Shown here: in pieces, positions 16,553-25,797 of the stretch
Numbering within the stretch: position 1 is the stretch's first letter
How the letters are laid out: each line of letters begins with the position of its first letter
Assembly: GCA_016871445.1 (NCBI GenBank)
Contig: VHDH01000018.1
Location: 1-45,624, forward strand
Direction: 5' to 3'
Length of the DNA: 45,624 nt
Source: Verrucomicrobiota bacterium
Lineage (GTDB): Bacteria; Verrucomicrobiota; Verrucomicrobiia; Limisphaerales; SXTU01
Notes under the pieces: model-generated
What the model was told of the DNA's origin: nothing
What the model saw: the letters and a program-made list of their open reading frames with translations, nothing else
Database searches by the model: none
Position numbers and translations under genes: made by a program

Positions 16553-19278
16553 GACCTGTCCTCTGTTTCGCTTTCCTGTGCGTTGTGGGTGCTCAACTGC
16601 TCACCGCCGCGACTTCTCTCACCGATTGGAAGCCGTTTCCTCCGGCAGCCCAATCGCCAATCTTCGCCGATGGCTCCGTCACGCTGACCAGCGACAAGTG
16701 GGCCGGCCTCGTCGCGCCGCAAGTGCTCGATGAGACGCACGTGGCCGCGACGGTGACGATTCACGAGGCGGCGAAGGGCACGCGCTTTTTCGGCCAGGGT
16801 TGGAGCGCGTGGCCCGACAAGACGTTCAGCGACGATGGTTTCGAGGCCGCGCTGCTGGTGCGCGCGGCGACGAACGCCGGCTTCCGTGCGCAACTCTCGC
16901 ATCGCTTCCAGTGTATCGCGCTCGTGAAGTGGCCGGAGGGCGGCTACGTGCAGGTCGTGCCGTGCGCGGTGAAGCTCAACCAACCAATCCAAGTTTCCGC
17001 GAGCGCGCAGGGTGCGCAGATCTCGGTCAGCGTGGATGGCGCGGAGAAAATCCGCTGGCACGACCGCTTCCTGCCGTTGGCCAGGGGCGCGGCGGGCATC
17101 GCGGCCAGCGGCGGCACAAAGGTTTCGTTCCGCGACGTGCTCGTGGAGCGCGCCCCGTCCATCACGCCGCCGCCGCCCGGGCCGCACCGCCCGGACTTTT
17201 CCGTGCGCCCGTTCCTCGGCGGGCGGCTGTTTGTCTTCGATGGGCACGAGCCGATTCTCCAGTTGCACTACGAGAAGGACCCGAGCGTCTTCGCGAAGCT
17301 GCGGCCCGGCTACAAGCCGCAGCTCACGTGGGATTCGCACTGGGGCTTGGAAAATCAAGGCGCGTTCAAGGAGGCGGACAGCAAGTGGACCGCGCCCGAG
17401 ACGAGCGGCGGCGGCGCGACCGTGAAGGCGACGTGGTCCGCGCGGCACGTGAAGGACCGGTTCACCACGAAGAGCACGCTCACGGTCGGCTACGACGCGA
17501 GGCGCGGCACTTACACCTACGACATCGAGAGCGCGCTGGAGATGCTGCCGGGCGAGCCGTTTCATTTTCGCTACGGCTTTGACTTCGAGCATCACACACC
17601 GCTCGACCCGTTCCGCTGGCAGTATCTCGTCGCGAAACGCGCGGGCGGCGCGGGCAGTTATCACCGGCCCGTTTATCCGATAGACCCCGGCCCGCAGTAT
17701 GACCTCGAGACGGCGGGCGGCGCGCGCGTTTGGTTCGGCCTGCACTTGGAGGAAATGCAAGTCGCGCCCGCGGTGGAATACGACATCAGCAGCGGCACGA
17801 GCAGCGGGCGCAAGCTCAACACCGCCGTGTGCGCGGCCTTCTACGACACCGGCGTGAGCTTCGCGCCCGAGACCGCAAAGCCCGGCACGCGCATCGAGGT
17901 AAAATACCGCTACACCGGCGTGCCCGCGCCCGAGGCGAAGGCGGTTTTTGACGCCTCCAAACTCTACGACTCGCCCACACTCGACCCGCGCCATCACTAC
18001 ATTTTTGCCGACGAGTGGCCGAAGCTGACCTTCTCGCAGCACGTGCCGATGAGCGAGACGTGGATTTACGGGCGCACGCCGTTCATGACCGGGCATAACG
18101 TGCGGCCAACTTACGAGCTGGAAAAAAACTGCGGCGCGGGCAGCGGCTTCGCGATGAAGCTCGGCCCCGCTTCCTTCGGCAAAGCCAACGTGGCCAAGGC
18201 CGCGCCGCTCGCGAAGGGCCGCTACCTCGTCACCGCGCTGGTCAAGGCGGCGAACGTCCACGGCCCCGGCGGGCGCATCGAACTGGCGGCGTTGCAGGCC
18301 AAGACGAACCAACGCCTCGCCGAAGCCCGCCACTTCACCGGCAACGGCACCTTCGACTGGCGCAAGCAGGGCTTTGTCTTCGACGTGCCCGAGGACGCGG
18401 GCGCGCTGGAACTGGCCTTCGGCAACGCGGGCACCGGCGATGTGCTCGTGACGGAAGTCGAGTTCCGCAAGCTCGGCGACGGCGAAGCACTCCCGAGCGG
18501 CGTGCTTGCGAAGGCGAACGACACGCCCGCGCCGACTCCCGCCGCGCCCGCGGGAGCCATCGCGGATTACCGGATGCTCGAAGGCAAAGGACTCGTCGTG
18601 TTGAACCACGGCACCGGTGGCGGCCTCGGGCACCTCGACCTCGCGAACCTGGACTGGGTCACGGATGCCGGACGCCCCGCGTTGCGCTTCGCGGACAACC
18701 CGACCGGACGGAAGGAATTCCGCCAAGACAGTTCGCTGAACCGCCACTATTTCAGCCACTCCGCCTACACCGGCAAGGACACCTTGCCGCTCGCGCTCAC
18801 CGGTCATCACGGCGGCGGCGGGAAAATTCCCGGCCTCACGCTCGCCGCGTGGGTGAAGCCCGCGCCCGTGATGGGCAGCGCGCACCACGGCGGACGCGGC
18901 GACATCATCGGCTACGGCGCGCGGCGCTTTATCCTCGGGCTCCACGGGCAGAAAGCCCCGTATCAACTCGCCGCGCGCATCAACGTGAACGACAGCATTA
19001 TCTCCAACGCCACGCTCGCCGCCGACAAGTGGCAGCATGTCGCCATGACCGCCGAGCCGGTGGATGGCCATTGGCGCGTGCGCCTTTACCTCGACGGGCA
19101 GCCCGTCGGCGAAGGCGTGACGAAGAAGTTCCCCGCCGACTCTATCATCGTCCCCTCGCTCATCCTCGGCGCAGAAATCTTCTACTTCCACGACGCCTAC
19201 TACCGCGGGTTGATGGGGAGGACGTTGGTGCTGCACCGCGCCGCATCGCCGAACCAAATTCTTGAAATCTCGAAGTAG
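16546..19278 (+). CDS. Exported protein with C-terminal LamG-like domain, unknown function
   Basis: The 910-residue product has a Sec signal (RPVLCFAFLCVVGAQLLTA). Residues 30-205 look like a concanavalin-type sandwich (FFGQGWSAWPDKTFSDDGFE, then ISVSVDGAEKIRWHDRFLPL). Residues 220-510 form a beta-rich middle of a type I cannot name, with WDSHWGLENQG and several conserved-looking aromatic clusters. Residues 540-650 resemble a carbohydrate-binding jelly roll. The last 150 residues are a LamG/concanavalin domain (LAAWVKPA, then KWQHVAMTAEPVDGHWRVRL and VRLYLDGQPV-type strands). No catalytic residues can be picked out. Three or more sugar-binding-type modules in an exported protein fit a polysaccharide-binding or lyase-like role. 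It lies between an SGNH hydrolase and a sulfatase and shares its leader with the latter. Confidence 0.65.
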   Translation: MKRPVLCFAFLCVVGAQLLTAATSLTDWKPFPPAAQSPIFADGSVTLTSDKWAGLVAPQVLDETHVAATVTIHEAAKGTRFFGQGWSAWPDKTFSDDGFEAALLVRAATNAGFRAQLSHRFQCIALVKWPEGGYVQVVPCAVKLNQPIQVSASAQGAQISVSVDGAEKIRWHDRFLPLARGAAGIAASGGTKVSFRDVLVERAPSITPPPPGPHRPDFSVRPFLGGRLFVFDGHEPILQLHYEKDPSVFAKLRPGYKPQLTWDSHWGLENQGAFKEADSKWTAPETSGGGATVKATWSARHVKDRFTTKSTLTVGYDARRGTYTYDIESALEMLPGEPFHFRYGFDFEHHTPLDPFRWQYLVAKRAGGAGSYHRPVYPIDPGPQYDLETAGGARVWFGLHLEEMQVAPAVEYDISSGTSSGRKLNTAVCAAFYDTGVSFAPETAKPGTRIEVKYRYTGVPAPEAKAVFDASKLYDSPTLDPRHHYIFADEWPKLTFSQHVPMSETWIYGRTPFMTGHNVRPTYELEKNCGAGSGFAMKLGPASFGKANVAKAAPLAKGRYLVTALVKAANVHGPGGRIELAALQAKTNQRLAEARHFTGNGTFDWRKQGFVFDVPEDAGALELAFGNAGTGDVLVTEVEFRKLGDGEALPSGVLAKANDTPAPTPAAPAGAIADYRMLEGKGLVVLNHGTGGGLGHLDLANLDWVTDAGRPALRFADNPTGRKEFRQDSSLNRHYFSHSAYTGKDTLPLALTGHHGGGGKIPGLTLAAWVKPAPVMGSAHHGGRGDIIGYGARRFILGLHGQKAPYQLAARINVNDSIISNATLAADKWQHVAMTAEPVDGHWRVRLYLDGQPVGEGVTKKFPADSIIVPSLILGAEIFYFHDAYYRGLMGRTLVLHRAASPNQILEISK

Positions 19279-19290
19279 TCCACCCCGCGG

Positions 19291-19352
19291 CCCGCACCTT
19301 GAGGTCACGCTCGCCAACCGTTTCCATCATCGCGATTCTCCCCGCATGAAAC
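19291..19352 (+). repeat. Duplicated gene-end/leader segment, copy 2
   Basis: This is the second copy of 16491-16552, exactly 2800 bp downstream, placed in front of the first sulfatase. Mismatches are at 19296, 19303, 19304 and 19310. The copy includes the start ATG at 19346 and the next four bases, so both genes start with Met-Lys and the same leader. Confidence 0.9.
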
Positions 19353-20881
19353 ACCTCTGCCTGCTCACCGCCTTCCTGCTCGCTCACGCGCTTTGGGTTC
19401 AGGCCGCGCCCGCCAAACCCAACGTCGTCATCATGCTCGTGGATGACATGGGCATCATGGACACGTCGGTGCCGTTCCTCACCGATGACGCCGGCAAGCC
19501 GAAGCGCTATCCCCTCAACGACTACTACCGCACGCCCAACATGGAGCGGCTCGCTGCGCGCGGTGTGCGGTTCAACAACTTCTACTGCATGAGCGTGTGC
19601 TCGCCCACGCGCATCTCGCTGATGACCGGGCAGAACGCGGCGCGGCATCGCACGACCAACTGGATCAACCCGGACAACAACAACGCCGGCCCCAATGGCC
19701 CGCCGGACTGGAACTGGCGCGGCCTAAAACGCGGCGACCTCACGCTGGCAAGCATCTTGCAGGCGGGCGGCTACCAGACAATTCACGTCGGCAAGGGGCA
19801 CTTCGGCCCGCGCAATTCCGACGGCGCGGATCCCACCAAGCTGGGCTTCGACGTCAACGTGGGCGGCGCGTCCATCGGCGCGCCCGCGAGTTACTACGGG
19901 AAGCAGCATTTCGGCGGCGTCCCCGGCAAGAACGGCAAGCGCGCCTCACACGCCGTCCTCGGGCTCGACAAGTATCACGGCCAGGAAATCTTCCTCACCG
20001 AGGCGCTCACGCTCGAAGCCAACGGCCATGTGGCGGACGCGGTGAAGGCCGGCAAACCGTTCTTCCTCTACTTCCCGCAATACGCCGTCCACGCGCCGTT
20101 CAACTCCGACCCGCGCTTCGCCGCGAACTACGCCAACTCCGGCAAGCCCGCCAATGCGCAGGCCTTCGCCACGCTCATCGAGGGCATGGACAAATCGCTC
20201 GGCGATGTGATGACGAACCTGGAGAAGCTCGGCGTGGCGGAGAACACACTCATCGTTTTCCTCGGCGACAACGGCTCCGATGCGCCGCTCGGCCATCAGC
20301 ACGCCGTCGCGTGCGCAGCGCCGTTACGCGGGAAGAAAGGCTCGCATTACGAAGGCGGCGTGCGCGTGCCGTTCCTCGCCGCGTGGGCGAAGCCGAATGC
20401 GGCAAACGCTTTTCAGCAGCGGTTGCCCATCGCGGCGGGCAGCATTCAAGACCAGCAGGCGGCCGTATATGACCTGTTCCCCACAATACTCGCGCTCACG
20501 GGCCAGACCGCGCCCCAGGGCCACGTGGTGGACGGTGCACGCCTCGACAGCTTGCTCACCGGCAAGCGCGATGCCGCCCGGCCCGAGCAGTTCCTCATGC
20601 ACTACCCGCACGCCCCGCACCGCACGGATTACTTTACGACCTTCCGCGACGGGGACTGGAAGGTGATTTACCATTACTTCCCGAGCGAAGTTTCCGAGGG
20701 CTCGCATTACCAGCTTTTCAATCTCAAGGCTGACCCCTTCGAGCAGAAGAACCTCGCCGCGACTGAGCCCGCGGTGCTCCAGCGTTTAATGCAGGGCCTT
20801 GTCAGCGGCCTCGAAAAGCAGCGCGCCGTCTATCCCGTGGACAAAGAAACAAAGCTCGCACAAAAACCAAAGGTGCCGTGA
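19346..20881 (+). CDS. Exported type I sulfatase, copy A
   Basis: The 511-residue product has a Sec signal ending near Ala21. The alkaline-phosphatase-superfamily start PNVVIMLVDDMG gives the calcium-binding aspartates. The sulfatase signature CSPTRISLMTGQ is at C85, the cysteine expected to become formylglycine, and HVGKGHFGP replaces the common GKWH motif. FLGDNGSDAPLG carries the second metal pair. It should hydrolyse sulfate esters outside the cytoplasm. The start at 19346 is fixed by the signal peptide and by the leader shared with the LamG gene. The upstream in-frame extension to 19262 is not plausible. No formylglycine-generating enzyme is in the window. Confidence 0.92.
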   Translation: MKHLCLLTAFLLAHALWVQAAPAKPNVVIMLVDDMGIMDTSVPFLTDDAGKPKRYPLNDYYRTPNMERLAARGVRFNNFYCMSVCSPTRISLMTGQNAARHRTTNWINPDNNNAGPNGPPDWNWRGLKRGDLTLASILQAGGYQTIHVGKGHFGPRNSDGADPTKLGFDVNVGGASIGAPASYYGKQHFGGVPGKNGKRASHAVLGLDKYHGQEIFLTEALTLEANGHVADAVKAGKPFFLYFPQYAVHAPFNSDPRFAANYANSGKPANAQAFATLIEGMDKSLGDVMTNLEKLGVAENTLIVFLGDNGSDAPLGHQHAVACAAPLRGKKGSHYEGGVRVPFLAAWAKPNAANAFQQRLPIAAGSIQDQQAAVYDLFPTILALTGQTAPQGHVVDGARLDSLLTGKRDAARPEQFLMHYPHAPHRTDYFTTFRDGDWKVIYHYFPSEVSEGSHYQLFNLKADPFEQKNLAATEPAVLQRLMQGLVSGLEKQRAVYPVDKETKLAQKPKVP

Positions 20882-20941
20882 AAGTAGGCGCTTACGCCTG
20901 ATAACTTGAACGCAGTCTATCGCCCATTCTCATCGCAGATT

Positions 20942-22489
20942 ATGCATTTGGCCACTCTCATCCTGCTCCTTCTCGCCACGCTCACGCCACTCGCTGCTGC
21001 CGACACGGCCAAGCCCAACCTCATCGTCATCTTCATTGATGACTTGGGCTACGCGGACATTGGGCCATTTGGCGCGACCAAGCAGCGCACCCCGCACCTT
21101 GACCGCATGGCCCGTGAGGGCATGAAACTTACCAGTTTTTACGCTGCGCCCGTTTGCTCCGTCTCTCGAGCTCAACTACTCACCGGTTGCTACGGGGCAC
21201 GCATTTCCGTGCCAGGTGTCTATTTTCCCGGTCAGGCGAACGGGCTGAACCCAGCGGAGTTCACCATCGCTGAGCGGCTCAAGGAACGGGGTTACACGAC
21301 CATGTGCATCGGCAAGTGGCACGTTGGCGACCAGCCAGAATTCCTCCCCACGCGCCAGGGCTTTGACCGCTACTTCGGCGTTCCCTACTCCAACGACATG
21401 CAGAAGAAATCCTCGCAAACGGGCGAGCGCGTCGTGCCTCTACTGCGCGATGACAAGGTCGCCGAATTGCTTGTGGACGAGCAGCAGAGGCAGATCGTCG
21501 AACGTTACACCGACGAGGCCGTCAATTTCATCAAGGCGAACCAGAGCAAGCCCTTTCTGCTCTACCTGCCGCACAACGCCGTGCACACGCCCATCTTTCC
21601 TGGCGCGGCCTTCGCCGGCAAATCTGCCAACGGCCGCTTCGGTGATTGGGTTGAAGAAGTGGACTGGAGCGTCGGCCGCGTGCTGGATACCTTGCGCGAA
21701 CTCAAGCTCGCGGAGCGCACGCTCGTCGTTTTCACCAGCGACAACGGTCCGTGGCTCGTCAAGGGCGCCGATGGCGGCAGCGCTCTGCCCTTGCGCGGCG
21801 GCAAAGGCAGCACTTGGGAGGGCGGCGTGCGCGTGCCCACCATCGCGTGGTGGCCCGGTAAAATCGCGCCCGGCAGCGTGTGCGATGCCGTTGCAGGAAC
21901 GATTGATTTGCTGCCCACTGCGGTAGCGATGGCGGGTGGCACGGTGCCCGCGCAACCGGTAATTGACGGGCGCGACCTCTCGCCTCTTCTTTTAGGCAAG
22001 ACGAAGGAATCGCCACGCGAAGCCCATTTTTACTTTGCGGGCTACAACCTCCAAGCCGTGCGGCAAGGTCCTTGGAAACTTGCCATCGCGCCGCAGCCCC
22101 AATCCATGGGCCAGCCCACCAACTCCGACGCCAGTGGCAAAGCGCCGCGTCTCTACAACCTCGCCACGGAAATCAGCGAACAGACAAACCTCGCCGACAA
22201 GCATCCCGACGTCGTCACCAAGCTCCAAGCCCTCGCCGATAAGATGACCGCAGAGATCGGGGGCAAGGAGCCCACCGCTCGCCGGCCAGCCGGCGTGGTT
22301 GAAAACCCGAAGACGCTCTACCCCACCGAAGCCGCCCCAAGTCCCAAGGAAAAAAAGAAACCAGCCAAAGCCACCGCCCCGGCGAAGTCTGCGAGTCTCA
22401 ACACCTTGAACCCGGGCGGCATCTCGGCCAAGACAACGGTCGCGTTGTTGCAAATTACGGGGTCAACAGCAATTTCGCAGGTCGCATAA
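20942..22489 (+). CDS. Exported type I sulfatase, copy B, with Lys/Ala-rich tail
   Basis: From ATG 20942 the product has 515 residues with a strong Sec signal (LILLLLATLTPLAAA). Sulfatase motifs are PNLIVIFIDDLGYADIG, the signature CSVSRAQLLTG (C72), MCIGKWHVGD and VFTSDNGPWL. The residue two after the cysteine is Val rather than Pro or Ala, a departure from the strict consensus that also occurs in copy D; Arg at +4 is retained. After the usual end near ENPKTLYPTEA there are about 55 extra residues: a KEKKKPAKATAPAK stretch and an uncharged tail. The tail has no known domain. A TTG at 20906 could extend the frame by 12 residues but would displace the signal. Confidence 0.9.
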   Translation: MHLATLILLLLATLTPLAAADTAKPNLIVIFIDDLGYADIGPFGATKQRTPHLDRMAREGMKLTSFYAAPVCSVSRAQLLTGCYGARISVPGVYFPGQANGLNPAEFTIAERLKERGYTTMCIGKWHVGDQPEFLPTRQGFDRYFGVPYSNDMQKKSSQTGERVVPLLRDDKVAELLVDEQQRQIVERYTDEAVNFIKANQSKPFLLYLPHNAVHTPIFPGAAFAGKSANGRFGDWVEEVDWSVGRVLDTLRELKLAERTLVVFTSDNGPWLVKGADGGSALPLRGGKGSTWEGGVRVPTIAWWPGKIAPGSVCDAVAGTIDLLPTAVAMAGGTVPAQPVIDGRDLSPLLLGKTKESPREAHFYFAGYNLQAVRQGPWKLAIAPQPQSMGQPTNSDASGKAPRLYNLATEISEQTNLADKHPDVVTKLQALADKMTAEIGGKEPTARRPAGVVENPKTLYPTEAAPSPKEKKKPAKATAPAKSASLNTLNPGGISAKTTVALLQITGSTAISQVA

Positions 22490-22511
22490 CATCGCTAAAT
22501 ATCCAAAAGCC

Positions 22512-23999
22512 ATGAGAGTTCCACCAATTCTGTTGTTCGGAATCCTGTGTGCCGCGCTGAATGCGTTCGCCGCTGCCCCCGCTCGCCCGAATATCCTGTG
22601 GTTTATCGTTGATGACATGTCGGCGCACTTCTCGTGCTACGGCGAGCGGCTCATCCAAACGCCGCACGTGGACCGGCTTGCGCGCGAAGGCACGCGCTTC
22701 AGCCGCGCCTTCATCACTGCGCCGGTTTGCTCGCCGTGCCGCTCGGCACTCATCACCGGGATGTATCAGACGACCATCGGTTCGCACCACCACCGCAGCG
22801 GGCGCGGGCTGGAGAAGATTCATCTGCCCGCTGGCGTGCGGCCGGTGCCGGCGCTGTTTCAGGAAGCCGGGTATTTCACCTGCATCGGCAGCGGACTGCC
22901 GGCCGATGCGGCACCGGGCAAAAAAGGCAAAGGCGGCGACGGCCTGGGGAAGACCGACTACAACTTCGAGTGGGACGCCAAAATCTACGCCGCGAGTGAT
23001 TGGTCCGAACGCAAGCCGGGCCAGCCCTTTTTCATGCAAGTGCAGCTGGCCGGCGGAAAGCTTCGGGGTGGCACCGATGCCAGCGCCCAGCAACTGCTTG
23101 CCCGTGCCACCAAAGAATTTGGCTCCGCGACCGACCCGGAGAAGGTCACGCTGCCGCCGTATTACCCGCGCGACCCCGTGCTGCTCCGAGATTGGGCTGC
23201 GTATCTCGATTCCGTCCGTTTCACCGACTTGCACGTCGGCAAGGTGCTCGCGCGCTTGGAGCAAGAGGGTCTTCTGGAGCAGACACTGGTGATTTTCATG
23301 ACCGACCACGGCATCAGTCACGCGCGCGGGAAGCAATTCCTTTACGACGAAGGCACGCACGTTCCGCTCGTTGTGCGCGGCCCAGGCATTGCGAGGGGCA
23401 AAGTGCGCGATGACCTTGTCGAGCACCTTGACCTCGCGGCTATCTCGCTCGCCGCTGCCGGGATTCCGCTGCCGCCGACGATGCAAGCTCGCGACGTGTT
23501 CGCAAAGAGTTACCAACCGCGCGACACCGTCTTCGCCGCGCGCGACCGATGTGATGAGACAGTGGAACGCCTTCGCAGCGTGCGGACTGACCGCTTTCTC
23601 TACATCCGCAACTTCCACCCGCAGCGCCCGCACTTGCAACCCAACGCCTATAAGGATGGCAAATCCATCGTGCAAACCCTCCGCGCGTTGCAGGCGCGCG
23701 GGCAGCTCGATGTGCTCACCACGCAACTGCTATTCAGCCCCACGCGCCCGCCCGAGGAGCTTTACGAGTGGACCACCGACCGTTGGCAGGTGAAGAACCT
23801 TGCCGCCGATCCCGCACACAAGACCACGCTCGAGACCCTCCGCACACGCCTTGACCGTTGGATGGCTGACACGAAAGACCGCGGCCCGGAGTCTGATCAG
23901 ATGTATGACAGCGACATGAAGGTCTATCTCGGTCGCGGCAACCCCGAGGTCGGGCGGAACATCACGCTGATGAAGCGATGGGCCGCCGAGGGGAAATAG
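22512..23999 (+). CDS. Exported type I sulfatase, copy C
   Basis: The 495-residue product has a Sec signal (about 1-21). PNILWFIVDDMSAHFSCYG and the signature CSPCRSALITGMY (C73) identify a sulfatase of the group that includes heparan N-sulfatase-like and other glycosaminoglycan-type enzymes. The second cysteine at +3 (CSPCR) is characteristic of that group. FMTDHGISHARGKQFLYDEG carries the late metal ligands. The GKWH motif is replaced by CIGSGLP, so the active-site basic residue may come from elsewhere. The gene follows copy B by 22 bp and is probably co-transcribed. Confidence 0.9.
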   Translation: MRVPPILLFGILCAALNAFAAAPARPNILWFIVDDMSAHFSCYGERLIQTPHVDRLAREGTRFSRAFITAPVCSPCRSALITGMYQTTIGSHHHRSGRGLEKIHLPAGVRPVPALFQEAGYFTCIGSGLPADAAPGKKGKGGDGLGKTDYNFEWDAKIYAASDWSERKPGQPFFMQVQLAGGKLRGGTDASAQQLLARATKEFGSATDPEKVTLPPYYPRDPVLLRDWAAYLDSVRFTDLHVGKVLARLEQEGLLEQTLVIFMTDHGISHARGKQFLYDEGTHVPLVVRGPGIARGKVRDDLVEHLDLAAISLAAAGIPLPPTMQARDVFAKSYQPRDTVFAARDRCDETVERLRSVRTDRFLYIRNFHPQRPHLQPNAYKDGKSIVQTLRALQARGQLDVLTTQLLFSPTRPPEELYEWTTDRWQVKNLAADPAHKTTLETLRTRLDRWMADTKDRGPESDQMYDSDMKVYLGRGNPEVGRNITLMKRWAAEGK

Positions 24000-24058
24000 C
24001 CAACCCGGCTGGGTCGTGCGCTTGCCATGGATTCATGGGCAGGTAGAATTTAGCTATC

Positions 24059-24436
24059 ATGAAATTTGCGGTCTGCCTTGCTGTGTTAATGCTGTCATTG
24101 CGGGCAGGTGCCTCGCCCCCCGAGTCCGCGCAAACCAATTGTGGGTCGGTGAAGCCTGTGGTCCGGGCCGTGGTGCTGAGTAATGCGTGGTCCCAGTTCA
24201 GGGACAAGACCGATCAACCCGTTTCGAACAGTCCAGCCTACCCTCTGAACAGTAAACACTTAAGACCGTCCGCTTCCCCTCACCCCATTGACGCCTTCAT
24301 AGCCGCTAAACTTGTTGAGAAAAATCTTTCCCCCTCCCCCAAGCCGACCCGGACGCTCATCCGCCGGTTGATCTTTGATGCAGCCCACTCACCCGCTGGA
24401 CTTGCCGAGACGCTTCACCCAACCTCCTGGACATGA
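24059..24436 (+). pseudogene. 5' remnant of a fourth PSD1 (DUF1549) gene
   Basis: The 125-codon frame begins with a signal peptide (MKFAVCLAVLMLSLRAGAS) and then carries the N-terminal landmarks of DUF1549 proteins: HPIDAFIAAKLVEKNL followed by TLIRRLIFD. Complete PSD1 proteins in this window continue with LHGLPP and some 800 more residues. Here resemblance stops right after IFD, near 24381, and unrelated codons lead to a TGA that overlaps the ATG of the next sulfatase (24433-24436). It is a truncated relic. It may still serve as a leader that couples translation of the sulfatase, which would explain its intact frame. Confidence 0.75.
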
Positions 24437-25788
24437 AGCTCACTCTGTCCGCCCTGCTGCTGGCCGTTGGCTTCGCGCTGCCCGCTGGCGCTGCGCCGAA
24501 GCCGCTCAACATCGTCCTGCTCTACGCGGATGACTGGCGGCATGACACGCTGGGCTGCGCGGGCAACCCCATCGTCAAGACGCCTCGGCTGGATGCGCTC
24601 GCAGCGTCGGGCGTCCGCTTCACGCAGAACCGCGTCACCACTTCGATTTGTGGCGTGAGCCGCGCGACGTTGCTGACCGGGCAATGGATGTCGCGGCACG
24701 GCAACCCGGCGTTCGCGATGTTCAAAACGCCGTGGGCGGAGACCTTCCCGGGGCGGTTGCGCGACGCCGGGTTTTACGTCGGCCACGTAGGCAAATGGCA
24801 TAACGGCGCGTTTCCGGCGGCGAACTACGACTTCGGCCGCAGCTATGCGGGGCGGCATTGGATGAAGCAGCCCGATGGGACGGAAATTCACGTCACCGCA
24901 AAGAATGAGGCGGACGCGCTTGCATTCCTCCGCACGCGGCCGGCGGACAAGCCGTTCTGCCTGACCGTTTCGTTCTTCGCCACGCACGCGGAGGACCAAA
25001 ACCCAAAGCAATACCTGCCGCAGCCCGAGAGCATGCAACTCTACCGCGACGCTGTCATTCCGGTGCCAAAGACCGCCACGGCGGAGCACTTCCGCCGCCT
25101 GCCGCCCTTCATCGGCAACGAGAAGAACGAAGGCCGCCGCCGCTGGCATTGGCGCTTTGACACTCCAGAGAGGTTTCAGGAATACATGAAGAATTATTAC
25201 CGCCTCGCGACTGAGGTGGACGCCGTCTGCGGCCGCGTGGTGGACGAACTGATGCAGCAGGGCGCGCTCGACAACACGCTCGTCATCTTCACGACGGACA
25301 ATGGCTACTTCCACGCGGAGCGCGGCCTCGCGGACAAGTGGTATCCCTACGAGGAAAGCATTCGCGTGCCCCTAATCGTGCGCGACCCCCGCATGGCCGC
25401 CGAGCGCCGGGGCACCACGCACGATGCGTTCACCCTGAACGCGGATCTCGCCCCGACGTTGCTCGCCGCCGCCGGCCTCGCGCCCTCGCCAGCCATGCAA
25501 GGCCGCGACCTCGCCCCGCTTTATCTCGCGAAGACCGCGCCCGCTTGGCGCAACGAGTTTTTCTACGAACACGCCCAACTCAAGAACGCCGACTTCATCC
25601 CTGCCTCCGAAGCGCTCGTCCGGCGCGACGTGAAGTATCTGTTCTGGCCGGACCATCAACACGAGGAACTCTTCGACCTGCGTGCGGACCCGCTGGAGGA
25701 GCGCAACCTCGCTGCCGACCCCGCTCAGAAGGAACGGCTCGCGGAACTGCGCCGCCGCTTTGCGGAACTCAAGGCCGCCGCCAAATAA
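24433..25788 (+). CDS. Exported type I sulfatase, copy D
   Basis: The 451-residue product has a Sec signal ([15 protein letters not shown]). Motifs are [17 protein letters not shown], the signature [12 protein letters not shown] (C73), [11 protein letters not shown] and [14 protein letters not shown]; the late [18 protein letters not shown] block is typical of choline-sulfatase/arylsulfatase-like enzymes acting on sugar sulfates. Val at +2 of the signature departs from Pro/Ala. The start overlaps the stop of the PSD1 remnant by four bases. PSD1-A follows 9 bp later, so the sulfatase and the PSD1/DUF1501 module are probably one transcript. Confidence 0.92.
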   Translation: MKLTLSALLLAVGFALPAGAAPKPLNIVLLYADDWRHDTLGCAGNPIVKTPRLDALAASGVRFTQNRVTTSICGVSRATLLTGQWMSRHGNPAFAMFKTPWAETFPGRLRDAGFYVGHVGKWHNGAFPAANYDFGRSYAGRHWMKQPDGTEIHVTAKNEADALAFLRTRPADKPFCLTVSFFATHAEDQNPKQYLPQPESMQLYRDAVIPVPKTATAEHFRRLPPFIGNEKNEGRRRWHWRFDTPERFQEYMKNYYRLATEVDAVCGRVVDELMQQGALDNTLVIFTTDNGYFHAERGLADKWYPYEESIRVPLIVRDPRMAAERRGTTHDAFTLNADLAPTLLAAAGLAPSPAMQGRDLAPLYLAKTAPAWRNEFFYEHAQLKNADFIPASEALVRRDVKYLFWPDHQHEELFDLRADPLEERNLAADPAQKERLAELRRRFAELKAAAK

Positions 25789-25797
25789 TTTCCGCCT

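Noticed and set aside
16147-19317. A 1056-codon open frame on the reverse strand across the SGNH, LamG and sulfatase genes.
   Set aside because: It is antisense to two well-supported genes, has no domain I recognise and an arginine/alanine-rich composition. Long antisense frames are expected in GC-rich coding DNA.
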